A stretch of 64,000 bases of DNA from Streptomyces sp. Sge12 (GCF_002080455.1 NZ_CP020555.1:1612001-1676000), one strand, 5' to 3'. Counted from the stretch's first letter, positions 26,162 to 36,869 are shown. A program made the numbers and translations. The notes: generated by a model not told the origin, from the letters alone.

Positions 26162-26944
26162 CTACCCGAGATCGAGGTCCACGACGACGGGAGCGTGGTC
26201 GGAGGCACCCTTGCCCTTGCGCTCCTCGCGGTCGACGTAGGAGTCGGTGACGGCCTTGGCGAAGGCCGCGTTCCCGTAGACCAGGTCGATGCGCATGCCC
26301 TTGTTCTTGGGGAAGGCGAGCATCCGGTAGTCCCAGAAGGTGTACGGACGGTCGTACTTCAGCGCGCGCGGGAACACGTCCGACAGGCCGGCGGCCCGCA
26401 GCGCCTCCAGGGCGGCCCGCTCGGCAGGGGTGACGTGGGTGAGGCCCGCGAAGACGGCCGGGTCGTAGACGTCCTCGTCGGTCGGTGCCACGTTGAAGTC
26501 GCCGAGCACCGCGAAGGGGCGCTCGGCGGCCGCGTCCGCGGCGATCGCCGTGGCCAGGGCGCGGAACCAGTCCAGCTTGTAGCCGTAGTGGTCGTGCTCG
26601 ACCTCGCGCCCGTTGGGCACGTACACCGACCAGACCCGCACGCCGCCGCAGGTCGCGGAGATCGCGCGGGGCTCCTGGACGCCCTCGTAGTCGGGGCCGC
26701 CGGGCAGTCCGAGGACCACGTCCTCCAGGCCGACCTTGGAGAGCAGGGCCACGCCGTTCCAGCGGCCGGTGGCATTGACCGCCGATTCGTAGCCCAGCTC
26801 ACGCAGTGCGTCGTGCGGGAACTGCTCCGCCGAGCACTTGGTCTCCTGGATGCACAGGACGTCCGTGCCGGAGCTCTCCAGCCAGGCCAGCAGGCGCGGC
26901 AGCCGGGCGGTGATGGAGTTGACGTTGTAGGTGGCGATACGCAT
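26162..26944 (-). CDS. xth: Exodeoxyribonuclease III
   Basis: A 260-residue EEP-fold nuclease. Motifs: ATYNVNSITAR at the N terminus, QETKC (metal Glu), VWSVYVPNGREVE with the catalytic Tyr, LGDFNVAPTDEDV (Asp/Asn), MRIDLVYG, and the catalytic GASDHAPV near the C terminus. XthA removes 3' blocked ends and cuts at AP sites during base-excision repair. ATG 26944 is used because the upstream in-frame extension is short and unlike the family. The length is normal for XthA. Confidence 0.96.
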   Translation of the reverse strand: MRIATYNVNSITARLPRLLAWLESSGTDVLCIQETKCSAEQFPHDALRELGYESAVNATGRWNGVALLSKVGLEDVVLGLPGGPDYEGVQEPRAISATCGGVRVWSVYVPNGREVEHDHYGYKLDWFRALATAIAADAAAERPFAVLGDFNVAPTDEDVYDPAVFAGLTHVTPAERAALEALRAAGLSDVFPRALKYDRPYTFWDYRMLAFPKNKGMRIDLVYGNAAFAKAVTDSYVDREERKGKGASDHAPVVVDLDLG

Positions 26945-26974
26945 ACGTGCCAACCTACCGCCCGGCACCGACAG

Positions 26975-27607
26975 TCACAGTTCGGCGGAGTCCCCCGCGG
27001 TGAGTCGCCCGTGGTCGGTGCCCCCGAGGGCGCCCAGGACGTTGTCGTAGATCGGCCGGGCGAGGTCGGAGAGGTAGGCGTCGTGGATGTCGAGGGCCCG
27101 GCGCGGCTTGACCTCGCGGAGGTAGTCGATCACCTCGGAGACCTTGTTCCAGGGGGCGTGGACCGGGACCATCAGCGTCTCGACGGGTACCCCGGGCACG
27201 GTCAGGGCGTCCCCGGGGTGGAAGAGGGAACCCTCCACGAGGTAGCCGACGTTCGTGACGCGCGGGATGTCCGGGTGGATCACCGCGTGCAGTTCCCCGT
27301 GCACCTGCACCTCGAACCCGGCCGCGGTGAAGGTGTCGCCGTGGCCTACCGTGTGCACCCGGCCCGGGTAGGCGGCGGCGAGCTTCTCGGCGACGCTGCG
27401 CAGGGTCCACAGCCGGACGGCCGGATCGGCGTCGAGGGCGGCCCTCAGCCGGCCCTCGTCGAAGTGGTCGGGGTGTTCGTGCGTGACCACCAGGGCGTCC
27501 GCCCCCAGGCCCGCGTCCGGTTCGCTGAAGGCGCCCGGGTCGATGACGAGCGTGCGCCCGTCCTTCTCCAACTGGACGCAGGAATGCAGCCGCTTGGTGA
27601 GCTTCAT
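26975..27607 (-). CDS. MBL-fold metal-dependent hydrolase (UlaG-like)
   Basis: A 210-residue metallo-beta-lactamase-fold protein. The zinc motif THEHPDHFD (HxHxDH) is at residues about 43-51, HPGDAL provides a further ligand (about residue 130), and the terminal region has IHDAYLSD. N-terminal MKLTKRLHSCVQLE with an early His is usual for UlaG/L-ascorbate-6-P lactonase relatives. Substrate unknown. It is 30 bp upstream of exonuclease III on the same strand and may be cotranscribed with it. Downstream of the sugar ABC operon, it might be read through from there, because only a weak hairpin (27643-27657) intervenes. Confidence 0.88.
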   Translation of the reverse strand: MKLTKRLHSCVQLEKDGRTLVIDPGAFSEPDAGLGADALVVTHEHPDHFDEGRLRAALDADPAVRLWTLRSVAEKLAAAYPGRVHTVGHGDTFTAAGFEVQVHGELHAVIHPDIPRVTNVGYLVEGSLFHPGDALTVPGVPVETLMVPVHAPWNKVSEVIDYLREVKPRRALDIHDAYLSDLARPIYDNVLGALGGTDHGRLTAGDSAEL

Positions 27608-27669
27608 GATCCCAGGCTAGGCCCTGTCGTCACGGTCCCGCACGGCCCGCGGGGCCGGGGGCCGGGCGG

Positions 27670-28263
27670 TCAGGGCGTGGTGGTGGAGACCACGTACACC
27701 CGGGGCTTCTCGGGGTCCGTGAGGTCCACCGTGATGTCCCGGCTGGGCCGCGGGTCCGCCTGTTCGAGGCTGACCCCGTACCAGAGCGACTTCGGGCTCC
27801 AGCTCCAGCCCGCGACCTCCGCGTCGTGCGGGGAGATCGCCACCTCGCCCGGGTTCAGCGCGGCGCGGCTGGTGCCGACGGCGGCGAGGAAGGCGTCGAG
27901 GTCCTCCGGGGTCACCGCGAACTGGGTGAACAGGCGGCTGGTGCGCCAGTTGTTCGTCTCCAGGAAGCCGACGCGCCAGGCCTTCGGCGGGATCGGTACC
28001 TCGTAGATGCTGCGCTGCACCTTGGAGGGCCAGCCGGGGCGCACCTTGGAGGCGCCGACCCGGGCGGCCTTGTCGCGGCCGCTCTCGCGGCTCTGCTGGG
28101 TGGAGATGGCCAGGTAGCCCGCGGGCACGCCGACCAGCAGCAGGATGATGATCGCGGTGATCCAGCGGCGCTTGACGACGTGCCGGCGGTCCTCGGCGGT
28201 GGGCGGCGGCGGGCCTTCCGCGTCGGGGGCGGAGGCCTGGTGGGGCAGGGTGGGCGGGTTCAC
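27670..28263 (-). CDS. Membrane-anchored protein of the sugar ABC/ROK operon, function unknown
   Basis: I do not recognise the family. The 197-residue protein has a proline-rich N-terminal tail of about 28 residues, a single membrane helix (about 33-53, WITAIIILLLVGVPAGYLAI), and a C-terminal domain of about 140 residues outside, ending in a beta-rich RVYVVSTTTP. The start GTG 28263 overlaps the ROK kinase stop (GTGA), so it is the fifth coupled gene of the operon. It may sense or modulate something at the membrane, but this is only contextual. Confidence 0.82.
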   Translation of the reverse strand: MNPPTLPHQASAPDAEGPPPPTAEDRRHVVKRRWITAIIILLLVGVPAGYLAISTQQSRESGRDKAARVGASKVRPGWPSKVQRSIYEVPIPPKAWRVGFLETNNWRTSRLFTQFAVTPEDLDAFLAAVGTSRAALNPGEVAISPHDAEVAGWSWSPKSLWYGVSLEQADPRPSRDITVDLTDPEKPRVYVVSTTTP

Positions 28264-29428
28264 TGTTTGTCCTGGTCCTCGGGGCCGGCGGGGTCGCGCC
28301 GGCCCAGCTGCTGCGCGTAGCGCTCGTACCGCTCGTAGCGCTCGACCCGTCGGCGGGTGGCTCGGCGGAAGCGGCGGGCGACGAGCCGGGCGAGGTCGGC
28401 GGCGCCGACCATGCCCGCCTCCGGCCCGAGCTGGGCCTTGGCGATACGGGCCTCGGGGCGGTAGCCGCGGCCGGTGAGGTGGCGGCGGAAGGCGTCCCGG
28501 GCGGGGCCGATCAGCAGGTCGTCGGCGGCGCTGACGCCGCCGCCGATGACGAAGCAGGACGGGTCGAGGGCGGCGGCGAGGTTGGCGATGCCCACGCCCA
28601 GCCACTGGCCGATGTCCTGGAGGAGCTCGACGCACATGGCGTCGCCCTCGCGGGCCAGCTCGGTGATGAGCGGCCCGGTGATCTCGGAGACGTTGCCGCC
28701 GACCCTGGCGATGATGTTGTACGCGACCGGGGAGTCGGCGGCGGCCAGCTCGCGGGCCTCGCGGACCAGGGCGTTCCCGGAGCTGTACTGCTCCCAGCAG
28801 CCGCGGTTGCCGCAGGGGCAGCGGTGGCCGCCGGGGACGACCTGCATATGGCCGAACTCGCCCGCGACCCCGAAGCGGCCGCGCTTGACCTGGCCGCCTT
28901 CGAGGATGGCCCCGCCGATACCGGTACCGAGCGTGATCATGACGAGGTGGTCCTCGCCGCGGCCGGCGCCGAAGCGCCATTCCGCCCAAGCGGCGGTGTT
29001 CGCGTCGTTGTCGACCATGACCGGGACCGCGAGGCGGGACTGGAGCGCGTCGCGCAGGGGCTCGTCGCGCCAGGCCAGGTGGGGTGCGAACAGCACGCGG
29101 GAGCGGTCGGCGTCGACCCAGCCGGCGGCGCCGATGCCGACCGCGTGCACGTCGTGCCGGTCGGAGAGGTCCAGCACCAGCTCGACGATGGTGTCCTCGA
29201 CGACCTTGGGGCTCTTGGACTTGTCCGGGGTCTCGGTGCGGATCTTCTCCAGGATGATCCCGTCGGCGTCGACGACCCCGGCCATGACCTTGGTGCCGCC
29301 GATGTCGATGCCGACCGTCGGGACCCTCGGGGCCGTCAGGTGCGAGCGGCGCTCCCGGCTCCCGATGGTCCGCAGGACGGTGCTCCGCGCCGACCCCCGG
29401 TGGGTGAGCGTGAGGTCCCGGTACGTGC

Positions 29429-29432
<4 letters not shown>
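28260..29432 (-). CDS. ROK-family sugar kinase (glucokinase-like)
   Basis: A 390-residue ROK protein. The phosphate loop is [12 protein letters not shown] (about residues 41-52), the catalytic Asp is in [20 protein letters not shown] follows, and the ROK zinc site [12 protein letters not shown] is present. It lacks the N-terminal helix-turn-helix of ROK repressors; the first 38 residues are a non-conserved basic tail and the last 35 residues are rich in RYERYERY. It would phosphorylate the sugar imported by the ABC transporter encoded just upstream, with 4-bp overlaps on both sides. Sugar identity unknown. Confidence 0.92.
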
Positions 29433-30372
<940 letters not shown>

Positions 30373-30376
<4 letters not shown>

Positions 30377-31416
30377 TTGGTCGCCTCCGCCCGCTTGCGG
30401 ACCCATGCGTTGAGCAGCGTGGCCAGCAGGAGCATCGCGCCGAGGAAGAACTTGAACCAGTCCGGGTTCCACTGGGCGTACACGATGCCGTTGCTGGTCA
30501 TGCCGAAGATGAAGGCGCCGACCGCCGAGCCGATGGCGGAGCCGTAGCCGCCGGTCATCAGGCAGCCGCCGATGACGGCCGCGATGATGTAGAGGAACTC
30601 GTTGCCCACGCCCTCGCCCGACTGGACCACGTCGAACGAGAAGAGGATGTGCTGTCCGGAGATCCAGGCGCACAGGGCGACGCCCATGTAGAGCCCGATA
30701 CGGGTCTTCACGACGGGTACGCCGGTGGCGCGGGCAGCATCCGCCCCGCCGCCCACGGCGAAGATCCAGTTGCCGGCGCGGGTGCGCAGCAGGATCCAGG
30801 TGGCGACGGCGACGATGGCGAACCACCACAGGATGGTGACCTTGAGGGTGACCGAGCCGATGTTCCACTGCGAGGCGAACAGGGCCCGGGCGGAGGCGAA
30901 GCCCTCCATGTCGGCGATGGTCTTGGTGGAGACCGTGCCGGTGATCAGCTTGGTGAAGCCGAGGTTCAGGCCGGTCAGCATCAGGAAGGTGCCGAGCGTG
31001 ATGATGAAGCTGGGCAGCTTCGTGCGGGTCAGCATGAACCCGTTGAAGAAGCCGATGGCCAGGGTGACCAGCAGGGACACGCCGACGCCGACCCAGACGT
31101 TGGCGGTCATCTGGTAGCTGAACATCGAGCTGACCAGCGCCGAGGTCGTGACCATGACACCGGCGGAGAGGTCGAACTCGCCGCCGATCATCAGCAGGGC
31201 CACCGGGGCGGCCATGATCCCGATGGTGGAGGCCGAGTAGAGGATCGTGCTGAGGCTGGAAGCCTGCAGGAAGCTGGGGGCCACGATCGAGAAGAAGATG
31301 AAGACGGCGGCGGCGCCGACCACCGAGCCCAGCTCGGGCCGGCCGAGCAGCTTGCGCAGGACGGAGGTGGGGGCGAGCCGTTCGTCGAGCCCGTCCGCGG
31401 GCCTGGCCGTGCTCAT
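30373..31416 (-). CDS. CUT2 sugar ABC transporter permease
   Basis: A 347-residue membrane protein with about 9-10 helices of the BPD_transp_2 (RbsC/FrcC) fold. Landmarks: [20 protein letters not shown] (the conserved GGxDLSVG-type region that meets the binding protein), [17 protein letters not shown], and the EAA-like loop [18 protein letters not shown]. Its ATG overlaps the binding protein stop (ATGA 31413-31416). Its role is to form the pore of the sugar importer with the ATPase downstream. Confidence 0.94.
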
Positions 31417-32423
31417 CGGGTGCCCCGCTTGATGTACTCCTCCAGCTTGGCGGCCTCGGCGGCCGTGACGATCTGCGGGCCGGTGAGCACCGGGCGGCCG
31501 CCGCCGAGCACGTTCGCGTTGTAGCGGTAGAGCCACAGCAGGTCGATGGCCTCGTAGCCCTGGAGGTAGGGCTGCTGGTCGACGGCGAAGCCGAGGGCGC
31601 CCGACTTCAGGTCGCGGGCCACCGAGTCGTTGAGGTCGAAGGTGTCCACCTCGGCCTTGCTGCCCGCCGCGTCCTTCGCCTTGACGGCGGTGGGCGCGAA
31701 GGGCGCGCCCAGGGTGAGGATCGCGTCGACGGAGGGGTCCGCCTGGAGCTTGGCCTGGAGGGCCGCCTGGACGGAGGGCATGTTCGTGCCCTCCACGTAC
31801 AGGTTCTCCATGGTGCCGGAGAAGGTCTTCTTCGCCCCGGCACAGCGCTGCTCGTGGCCCACGTTGCCCTGCTCGTGCAGGACGCAGACCGCCTTCTTGC
31901 GGCCGCGCTTGTTCAGCTCGGTGCCGACGGCCTCGCCCGCGATCTCCTCGTCCTGGCCGATGTGGGTCAGCGCCCCGTACTCGGCGGACTGGGCGGAGCC
32001 GGAGTTGACCGTGATCACCGGAATGCCGGCCTTGACGGCCTTGGCGAGGACGTCCTTGAGGGCCTCCGGCTTGGCCAGGCTGACGACGATCCCGTCGACC
32101 TTCTGGTCGATGGCGTTCTGCACGAACTGCGCCTGCTGCTGCGCCTGGTCGTCGTGGGCGTAGACGAAGTTGATGTTGTCCTTCGCCGCGGCCTCCTTGG
32201 CGCCCTTCTGGACGATGTCCCAGAAGGTGTCGCCGTCGCCCGCGTGCGTGACCATCGCGAAGGTCCAGCGCGGGGTCGAGACGGCGGGCCGGCCCGCCGC
32301 GGCGGCCTTCGCCCGCTCCTCGGCCCGCTTGCCGCCCGTGCTGCTGCAGCCCGCGAGCGAGGCCCCCAGTACCGCCGCGAGCACGGCGCCCACGACGCGT
32401 ACCCCTGTCCGAACCCTAGCCAC
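31413..32423 (-). CDS. CUT2 sugar ABC transporter substrate-binding lipoprotein
   Basis: A 336-residue periplasmic-binding-protein type I (Peripla_BP_4) lipoprotein. Signal sequence with lipobox LAGC (Cys26), then [37 protein letters not shown] and [10 protein letters not shown] of the two-lobed fold. GTG 32423 is chosen because a GGGAAGGG site lies 9 bases upstream; ATG 32450 is the alternative. First gene of a five-gene operon, divergent from a Gfo/Idh/MocA dehydrogenase. CCGGTCA direct repeats at 32468 and 32480 in the gap may be regulator sites. Ligand may be a polyol or sugar such as inositol, judging only by the neighbouring dehydrogenase. Confidence 0.93.
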   Translation of the reverse strand: MARVRTGVRVVGAVLAAVLGASLAGCSSTGGKRAEERAKAAAAGRPAVSTPRWTFAMVTHAGDGDTFWDIVQKGAKEAAAKDNINFVYAHDDQAQQQAQFVQNAIDQKVDGIVVSLAKPEALKDVLAKAVKAGIPVITVNSGSAQSAEYGALTHIGQDEEIAGEAVGTELNKRGRKKAVCVLHEQGNVGHEQRCAGAKKTFSGTMENLYVEGTNMPSVQAALQAKLQADPSVDAILTLGAPFAPTAVKAKDAAGSKAEVDTFDLNDSVARDLKSGALGFAVDQQPYLQGYEAIDLLWLYRYNANVLGGGRPVLTGPQIVTAAEAAKLEEYIKRGTR

Positions 32424-32467
32424 GTCGCCGTGCCCTTCCCTCGTCACCATTGCGGTCCGTCGTCGAG

Positions 32468-32506
32468 CCGGTCACCAATCCGGTCATTACGGCTCCATTC
32501 CGGTCC
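32468..32506. promoter_or_regulatory. CCGGTC direct repeats between sugar operon and dehydrogenase
   Basis: CCGGTCA occurs at 32468-32474 and 32480-32486 (12 bp apart), with a third CCGGTCC at 32500-32506. They lie just upstream of the binding-protein start, so a regulator site is plausible. Confidence 0.3.
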
Positions 32507-32583
32507 AGCCGCTCAGTATCCGCCACAGTCGACCATGAAGGGTCATCGGGGCACGCCCGAGCAGGTTGACATGCGCGGGCGGA

Positions 32584-32612
32584 TTGACAGGTTCCGCCGA
32601 CAGGGTCAGGTT
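32584..32612 (+). promoter_or_regulatory. Promoter of the Gfo/Idh/MocA gene, leaderless
   Basis: TTGACA (32584-32589), a 17-bp spacer and CAGGTT (32607-32612) predict a start point at or next to the ATG at 32619. Another TTGACA lies at 32565-32570. Confidence 0.5.
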
Positions 32613-32618
32613 GAGTGC

Positions 32619-33632
32619 ATGCGCATCGGGCTCATCGGAACGGGCCGGATCGGGTCCTTCCACGCGGCGGTACTGGCCCGCCACCGGGAAGCCGGCTCGC
32701 TCCTGCTCGCGGACGCCGATCCCGCGCGGGCGGCGCGCCTCGCCGACCGGCTCGGGGCCACTGCCGCGCCCTCCGTGGAGCAGGTCTTCACCTGGGGCGT
32801 GGACGCCGTGGTGATCGCGTCGGCGACCGAGGCGCATGCGGACCTCGTCGTACGGGCGGTGCGCGGCGGGCTGCCGGTGTTCTGCGAGAAGCCGCTGGCC
32901 CCGGACCTGAACCGGTCCCTGGCGGCCCTGCGGGAGGTCGCGGCCGCGGGCGGGCTGCTCCAGGTGGGTTTCATGCGCCGCTTCGACGCGGGCTACGGCA
33001 CGGCCCGCGAGCTGGTCCGTTCGGGCTCCCTGGGGCGGCTGCACACCGTCCGGACGACGACGGCCGATCCGGCGCCGCCGGCCGCCGGGTACCTGGCGAC
33101 CTCCGGCGGGCTCTACCGGGACTGCCTGGTGCACGACTTCGACATGGTCCGCTGGGTGACCGGGCGCGAGGTGGTCGAGGTGTACGCGGCCGGGTCGGAC
33201 GCGGGTCCGGCGCTCTTCCGGGAGACGGGCGACATCGACACGGCGGCCGCCGTGCTGACCCTGGACGACGGAACCCTGGTCACGGCCACCGGCACGCGGT
33301 GCAACGGCGCCGGGTACGACGTACGGATGGAGCTGGCCGGGGAGCTCGACCAGGTCTCCGTCGGGCTGGACGACCGGACGCCGATCGCCTCCACCGAACC
33401 GCACGGCCCGCCCGCGGCCAGCAAGCCGTGGACGGGCTTCCTGGAACGTTTCGCCCCGGCGTACGAGGCCGAGCTGGCCGCCTTCGTCCAGCTGGTGCGG
33501 GGCGAGGGCCCCAACCCGTGCGACGGCCGGGAGGCACTGGCCGCGTTCCGGATCGCGGAGGCCTGCGAGCTCTCGCGCAGGGAGCGGCGCCGGGTGCGGC
33601 TGGAGGAACTCCCGGACCTGCCGGCTCTGTAA
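32619..33632 (+). CDS. Gfo/Idh/MocA family oxidoreductase (inositol-dehydrogenase-like)
   Basis: A 337-residue NAD(P)-dependent dehydrogenase. The Rossmann motif GLIGTGRIGSFHA starts at residue 4, EKPLA (about residue 93) contains the catalytic Lys, and RRFDAGY and YRDCLVHDFDMVRW (with His/Asp near the active site) match inositol 2-dehydrogenase and related polyol dehydrogenases. It has no clear ribosome site, and its promoter predicts a leaderless message. It is divergent from a CUT2 sugar importer with ROK kinase, so its substrate is likely a sugar or cyclitol imported by that system. Confidence 0.92.
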   Translation: MRIGLIGTGRIGSFHAAVLARHREAGSLLLADADPARAARLADRLGATAAPSVEQVFTWGVDAVVIASATEAHADLVVRAVRGGLPVFCEKPLAPDLNRSLAALREVAAAGGLLQVGFMRRFDAGYGTARELVRSGSLGRLHTVRTTTADPAPPAAGYLATSGGLYRDCLVHDFDMVRWVTGREVVEVYAAGSDAGPALFRETGDIDTAAAVLTLDDGTLVTATGTRCNGAGYDVRMELAGELDQVSVGLDDRTPIASTEPHGPPAASKPWTGFLERFAPAYEAELAAFVQLVRGEGPNPCDGREALAAFRIAEACELSRRERRRVRLEELPDLPAL

Positions 33633-33695
33633 GGGGGGCACGGGGCCACACTAAGCCGGGTGATCACCTGTGGCTGCGACGCTTTCCGGCCACGC

Positions 33696-34631
33696 TCAGG
33701 GCGTCGTCGCCGGCGTCACGGCGCGCCGTCCCCAGGCGGTGCCGGCGAGGACCAGGAGGGCCCCCGCGTAGCCGAGGACCCCCGGCTCCTCCCCTCCGAC
33801 GGCAATGCCCGCGACGGCGGCCCACAGCGGCTCGGTGCCGAGCAGCAGGCTGACCCGGGAGGGCGAGGTACGCCGTACGGCCCACATCTGCACGAAGAAG
33901 GCGAAGAGGGTGCAGAAGACGGAGAGGAAGGCGAGCCCGGCCCATTCGGCGGCCCCGAAGCCGACGGCGGCGGCCCGGGGGCTGTCACCTGTCCCGGGTA
34001 CGGCGGCCAGCACGGCGAAGACGACGACCGCGGCGCCGAGCTGCACGGTGGTCAGGGACAGCGGGTCGGCGTCCTGGACGCCCTTGATGCGCGCCATGAG
34101 CAGGACGTGCAGGGTCCGGGCGAGGGCGGCGCCGAGGATGAGCAGGTCACCGTCGCTGGGCGCGGTGAAGCCGGCGCCGGCGCCCTGGGTCAGCAGCACG
34201 ACCCCGACGACGGAGAGGGCGGCGGCGCCCAGGAAGCCGGCGGAGGGCGCCCGCTTCCTGACGGCCGATTCGGCGAGCGGGGTGAAGACCATGGTCAGGC
34301 TGATGATCAGCCCGGCGTTGGTGGCGGAGGTGTGGACGACCCCGTAGGTCTCCAGGAGGAAGATCCCCCCGAGTACGAGGCCCAGCACCCCGGCGCCGCG
34401 CAGCTGGGCGGGACTCAGCGCGCGCAGCCGCGCCCACCCGGCGACGACCAGGACCGGCATCACGAGCGCGAACCGCAGCACGAGCACGGCGACGACGGTG
34501 TGGGTGGTGGTGATGCCCTTGGCGGCGAGGTAGCTGCCGCCCCAGACGACGGCGACGGCCAGCACGGGCAGATCGGCGAGCCAGGCCCGGCGGGGCGCTC
34601 CGACTCCGGCGGCGGGCGAGAGCACGGTCAC
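33696..34631 (-). CDS. EamA/DMT-family transporter
   Basis: A 311-residue protein with ten predicted helices in two EamA repeats. Landmarks: VWGGSYLAAKGIT in helix 1, TYGVVHTSATNAGLIISLT at the end of repeat 1, and TLFAFFVQMWAVRRTSPSRVSLLL in repeat 2 (landmark). GTG 34631 has GGAG 7 bases upstream. EamA proteins export amino acids, sugars or nucleotides; the substrate here is not evident and no regulator is adjacent. It is the second EamA protein of the window. Confidence 0.92.
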   Translation of the reverse strand: MTVLSPAAGVGAPRRAWLADLPVLAVAVVWGGSYLAAKGITTTHTVVAVLVLRFALVMPVLVVAGWARLRALSPAQLRGAGVLGLVLGGIFLLETYGVVHTSATNAGLIISLTMVFTPLAESAVRKRAPSAGFLGAAALSVVGVVLLTQGAGAGFTAPSDGDLLILGAALARTLHVLLMARIKGVQDADPLSLTTVQLGAAVVVFAVLAAVPGTGDSPRAAAVGFGAAEWAGLAFLSVFCTLFAFFVQMWAVRRTSPSRVSLLLGTEPLWAAVAGIAVGGEEPGVLGYAGALLVLAGTAWGRRAVTPATTP

Positions 34632-34766
34632 GGCAGGTCTCCATCGGGGCTCATCAGGGGTGGAGACATCGGCGGCTCGCACGGGTGCGGGCACACCGTA
34701 CCGGAGCCGATCATGCCGGGCGACCCTATTCCTGGCCACGGCCGACGGGCCCGTAGCATCGGCGGC

Positions 34767-35135
34767 ATGGCTGATCTCTACGCCCTGGACCTGGCGTTCG
34801 ACCTGCTCGACACCACGCCCGACGACGTGCTCGCGGAGGTGCGCCGCCAGCTGACGGGGGACGGACTGCTCTCGACCCGGGGCCCGGCGTGGCGCGTCGG
34901 CGGCATGCTCGTCGGCGAGTTCGCCCCGACCGAGCGCGGCGGCTGGGCCCTGACCACCCGCCAGGAGGTCCACGAGGAACAGCTCCCGGACCTGGAGGAC
35001 CTCCTCCTGCTCCTGGCCCCCCACGTCCGCCCCCCGGGCCCGGTCGGCCGCCTGCGCCACTACGAGAACGAGTCCCCGGACCTCCTGGTCCTGCGCGAGG
35101 GCCGCGTGGTCCAACTGGCGCTCGACCGGCGGTAG
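34767..35135 (+). CDS. Small conserved-type protein of unknown function
   Basis: I do not recognise a family. A 122-residue soluble acidic protein. An N-terminal helix (ALDLAFDLLDTTPDDVLAEVRRQL) is followed by beta-strands (WRVGGMLVGEF, GGWALTTRQEV) and a C-terminal strand pair. TAGCAT at 34754-34759 lies 7 bases before ATG with no ribosome site, so it is probably leaderless. Codon use is strongly GC3-biased as in real genes. It is divergent from an EamA exporter. Confidence 0.75.
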   Translation: MADLYALDLAFDLLDTTPDDVLAEVRRQLTGDGLLSTRGPAWRVGGMLVGEFAPTERGGWALTTRQEVHEEQLPDLEDLLLLLAPHVRPPGPVGRLRHYENESPDLLVLREGRVVQLALDRR

Positions 35136-35331
35136 GCGGCCCGCCCCGCGGTAGCCCGCCTGCACGGCGGCTCGCGCGCGGGCCGAGCCGAGCGGGCCCG
35201 GGCCGGTACGGCGGGGCATCCAGCACAACGGCATCGGCCATGGGCGGGCGGCGGCCCGGGGATGAGGCGGGGTGCGGCGCCGGGCCCCGACACCGGGCCG
35301 GATCCGAGGCCCCTTCGACTGGCCGGGCGGG

Positions 35332-35946
35332 TCAGCCGACGGTGCCGAAGGCGGCCCGCCCCGTGGGCCGGTAGGTCTGGATCGCCGGCCCGGCCGGCGT
35401 CGTACGGGAGCCCGTCAACTCGTACGCGGTCGGCAGCCCGCCGGTGGGGAACAGCCGCTGCCCCGTGCCGAGGACCACGGGGAAGACCAGCAGGTTCAGC
35501 TCGTCGACGAGGTCGCGGGCCAACAGCCACTGCGCGAGCACGCCGCTGCCGTGCACCTGCAACTCCCCGTCCATCCTGTCCTTCGCTCGCACGATTTCGC
35601 TCTGCAGGTGCTCCCCGTCGAGCACGGTGGCCGGCCCCCAGGCTGGCTCCGTGAGGGTGGTGGACGCCACGTACTTGTGCAGCCGGTTCAGCTTGCCCGC
35701 GACGGGATCGGCGGGGTCGTCGTGCTCGGGCCAGTACGCGGCGAAGATCTCGTACGTCCGCCGCCCGAGCAGAAACGCCTCGGCCCGCCCGAACACCTCG
35801 GTGATGAACTCCCCCATCCCCTCATCGGCGAACGGCGCGACCCACCCCCCGTACGCGAATCCCCCACTCGGATCCTCCTCGGGCCCGCCCGGCGCCTGCA
35901 TCACGCCGTCCAACGTCACGAAACTGGTCAGTGTCAACTCGGCCAT
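35332..35946 (-). CDS. RibD C-terminal/dihydrofolate-reductase-like protein
   Basis: A 204-residue protein of the DHFR-like (RibD_C) family common in actinobacteria. It begins with LTLTSFVTLDGVMQAPGG, then LLGRRTYEIFAAYW, VHGSGVLAQWLLARDLVDEL and LVFPVVLGTGQRLF; these are the NADPH-binding features of the fold. Such stand-alone proteins rarely act as true DHFR; they probably reduce other heterocycles or aldehydes. It is monocistronic. No folate or riboflavin genes surround it. Confidence 0.92.
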   Translation of the reverse strand: MAELTLTSFVTLDGVMQAPGGPEEDPSGGFAYGGWVAPFADEGMGEFITEVFGRAEAFLLGRRTYEIFAAYWPEHDDPADPVAGKLNRLHKYVASTTLTEPAWGPATVLDGEHLQSEIVRAKDRMDGELQVHGSGVLAQWLLARDLVDELNLLVFPVVLGTGQRLFPTGGLPTAYELTGSRTTPAGPAIQTYRPTGRAAFGTVG

Positions 35947-36386
35947 GCTCCTGCGCTCCTCGCTCGGTCGTACTCGACGAATGCAGACTCCCGGACAAGG
36001 GAACTCTCATCTCTCTGCCACGCGGCACCTGGCCAACTCACCCTCAGAGAGCAGTCCCCTACGCCCCGCGCGGCAACAGTGCGCTGCTCCACATGGGCGG
36101 CAAGGAGTGATGCGGCCCCTCGAAGCAGTGAGCGGACGCCGACCGAGGCAAACGGGGGCAATGGGTGTCCACACTCGTGCAACGATGCCCCTTGTTATCT
36201 GCTGAGCTGTGGACGTACTCGCACGGCAAGCTCCACCGCCGCGCCGCCCGTTCCACGCTGAGTCCGGCTCAGCGCCTAACCCGATCGGACCGCGCCCTGA
36301 GCCGATCCGCCCACACAAACGCTCGGCGGGAAACCCCACCGAGCGTTTGTGAAAATCTGGATGCACCCGGATCAATAGATCAGCAT
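35947..36386. other. 440-bp gene-free stretch with three hairpins
   Basis: No convincing gene. It holds three hairpins downstream of the toxin-immunity unit: GCTGAG-TCCGG-CTCAGC (36257-36273, extended by one base pair), GATCGG (36283-36288) with CCGATC (36302-36307), and the strong stem at 36314-36351. GC falls toward the right, where the immunity gene begins. Confidence 0.6.
36314..36351 (-). terminator. Strong terminator of the RHS/immunity unit
   Basis: CACAAACGCTCGG and CCGAGCGTTTGTG pair perfectly, extended by one C-A mismatch and GGG/CCC, for a 17-position stem around the loop AAAC. It lies 36 bases downstream of the immunity stop on the minus strand. Confidence 0.75.
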
Positions 36387-36869
36387 TTAATCTTCTTCAT
36401 CACCGTACCCGCGACAAGACACAAGGCCACCCAAGAACTCGGAGAAAGACCCGGCGATACGCCTCGGAACTCTATTTTCGTCCACATACGCCACCGCAGG
36501 CTCACCCAGTGGACCGCAATCCGAATAGTCGAGCATCACGGTGTCATGTCCACCTGACGGCATCAACCCCAAAACGACCCCCACGTCAGGATATCCCCAT
36601 TCGGTGATCATGTTGGAAGAAATGATGTCCACACCCCACTCCCCCCCGATTCCCCAGATCACATCAATGCACACATGATCTTGAGCCCACGAATTGGGAA
36701 AGTCGGTGGGATAACAACGATTCTGCAATACGCCGCCATTCTGCACCAAGAGCAGATCGATATAGCTCTTCGGGAGTCGAACCTGCAGCGCCTCCTCGGC
36801 CTGCCGGATCATAGCCAAATCCACCGGCGGACCAACGTATTCAGAATCACATTCTTGATCGAAAATCAC
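36387..36869 (-). CDS. SMI1/KNR4 family protein, predicted immunity protein for the RHS nuclease
   Basis: A 160-residue acidic SMI1/KNR4-fold (SUKH) protein. Landmarks: IRQAEEALQVRLPKSYIDLLLVQNGG (the leading EExLGxxLPxxyxxfLxxxNGG-type signature, landmark at residues about 20-46), then IWGIGGEW and FSEFLGGL at the end. SUKH proteins are the most common immunity proteins of bacterial polymorphic toxins and bind nuclease tips. It starts 15 bp after the RHS stop and shares its strand; AGGAGAGGGG follows that stop. GC is visibly lower than in most of the window, as in the toxin tip. Pairing with the nuclease is inferred from position and family. Confidence 0.9.
   Translation of the reverse strand: MIFDQECDSEYVGPPVDLAMIRQAEEALQVRLPKSYIDLLLVQNGGVLQNRCYPTDFPNSWAQDHVCIDVIWGIGGEWGVDIISSNMITEWGYPDVGVVLGLMPSGGHDTVMLDYSDCGPLGEPAVAYVDENRVPRRIAGSFSEFLGGLVSCRGYGDEED

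Noticed and set aside
36165..36557. 130-codon plus-strand frame at the start of the low-GC region
   Set aside because: It runs through the terminator hairpins and over the immunity gene; no family and no ribosome site.
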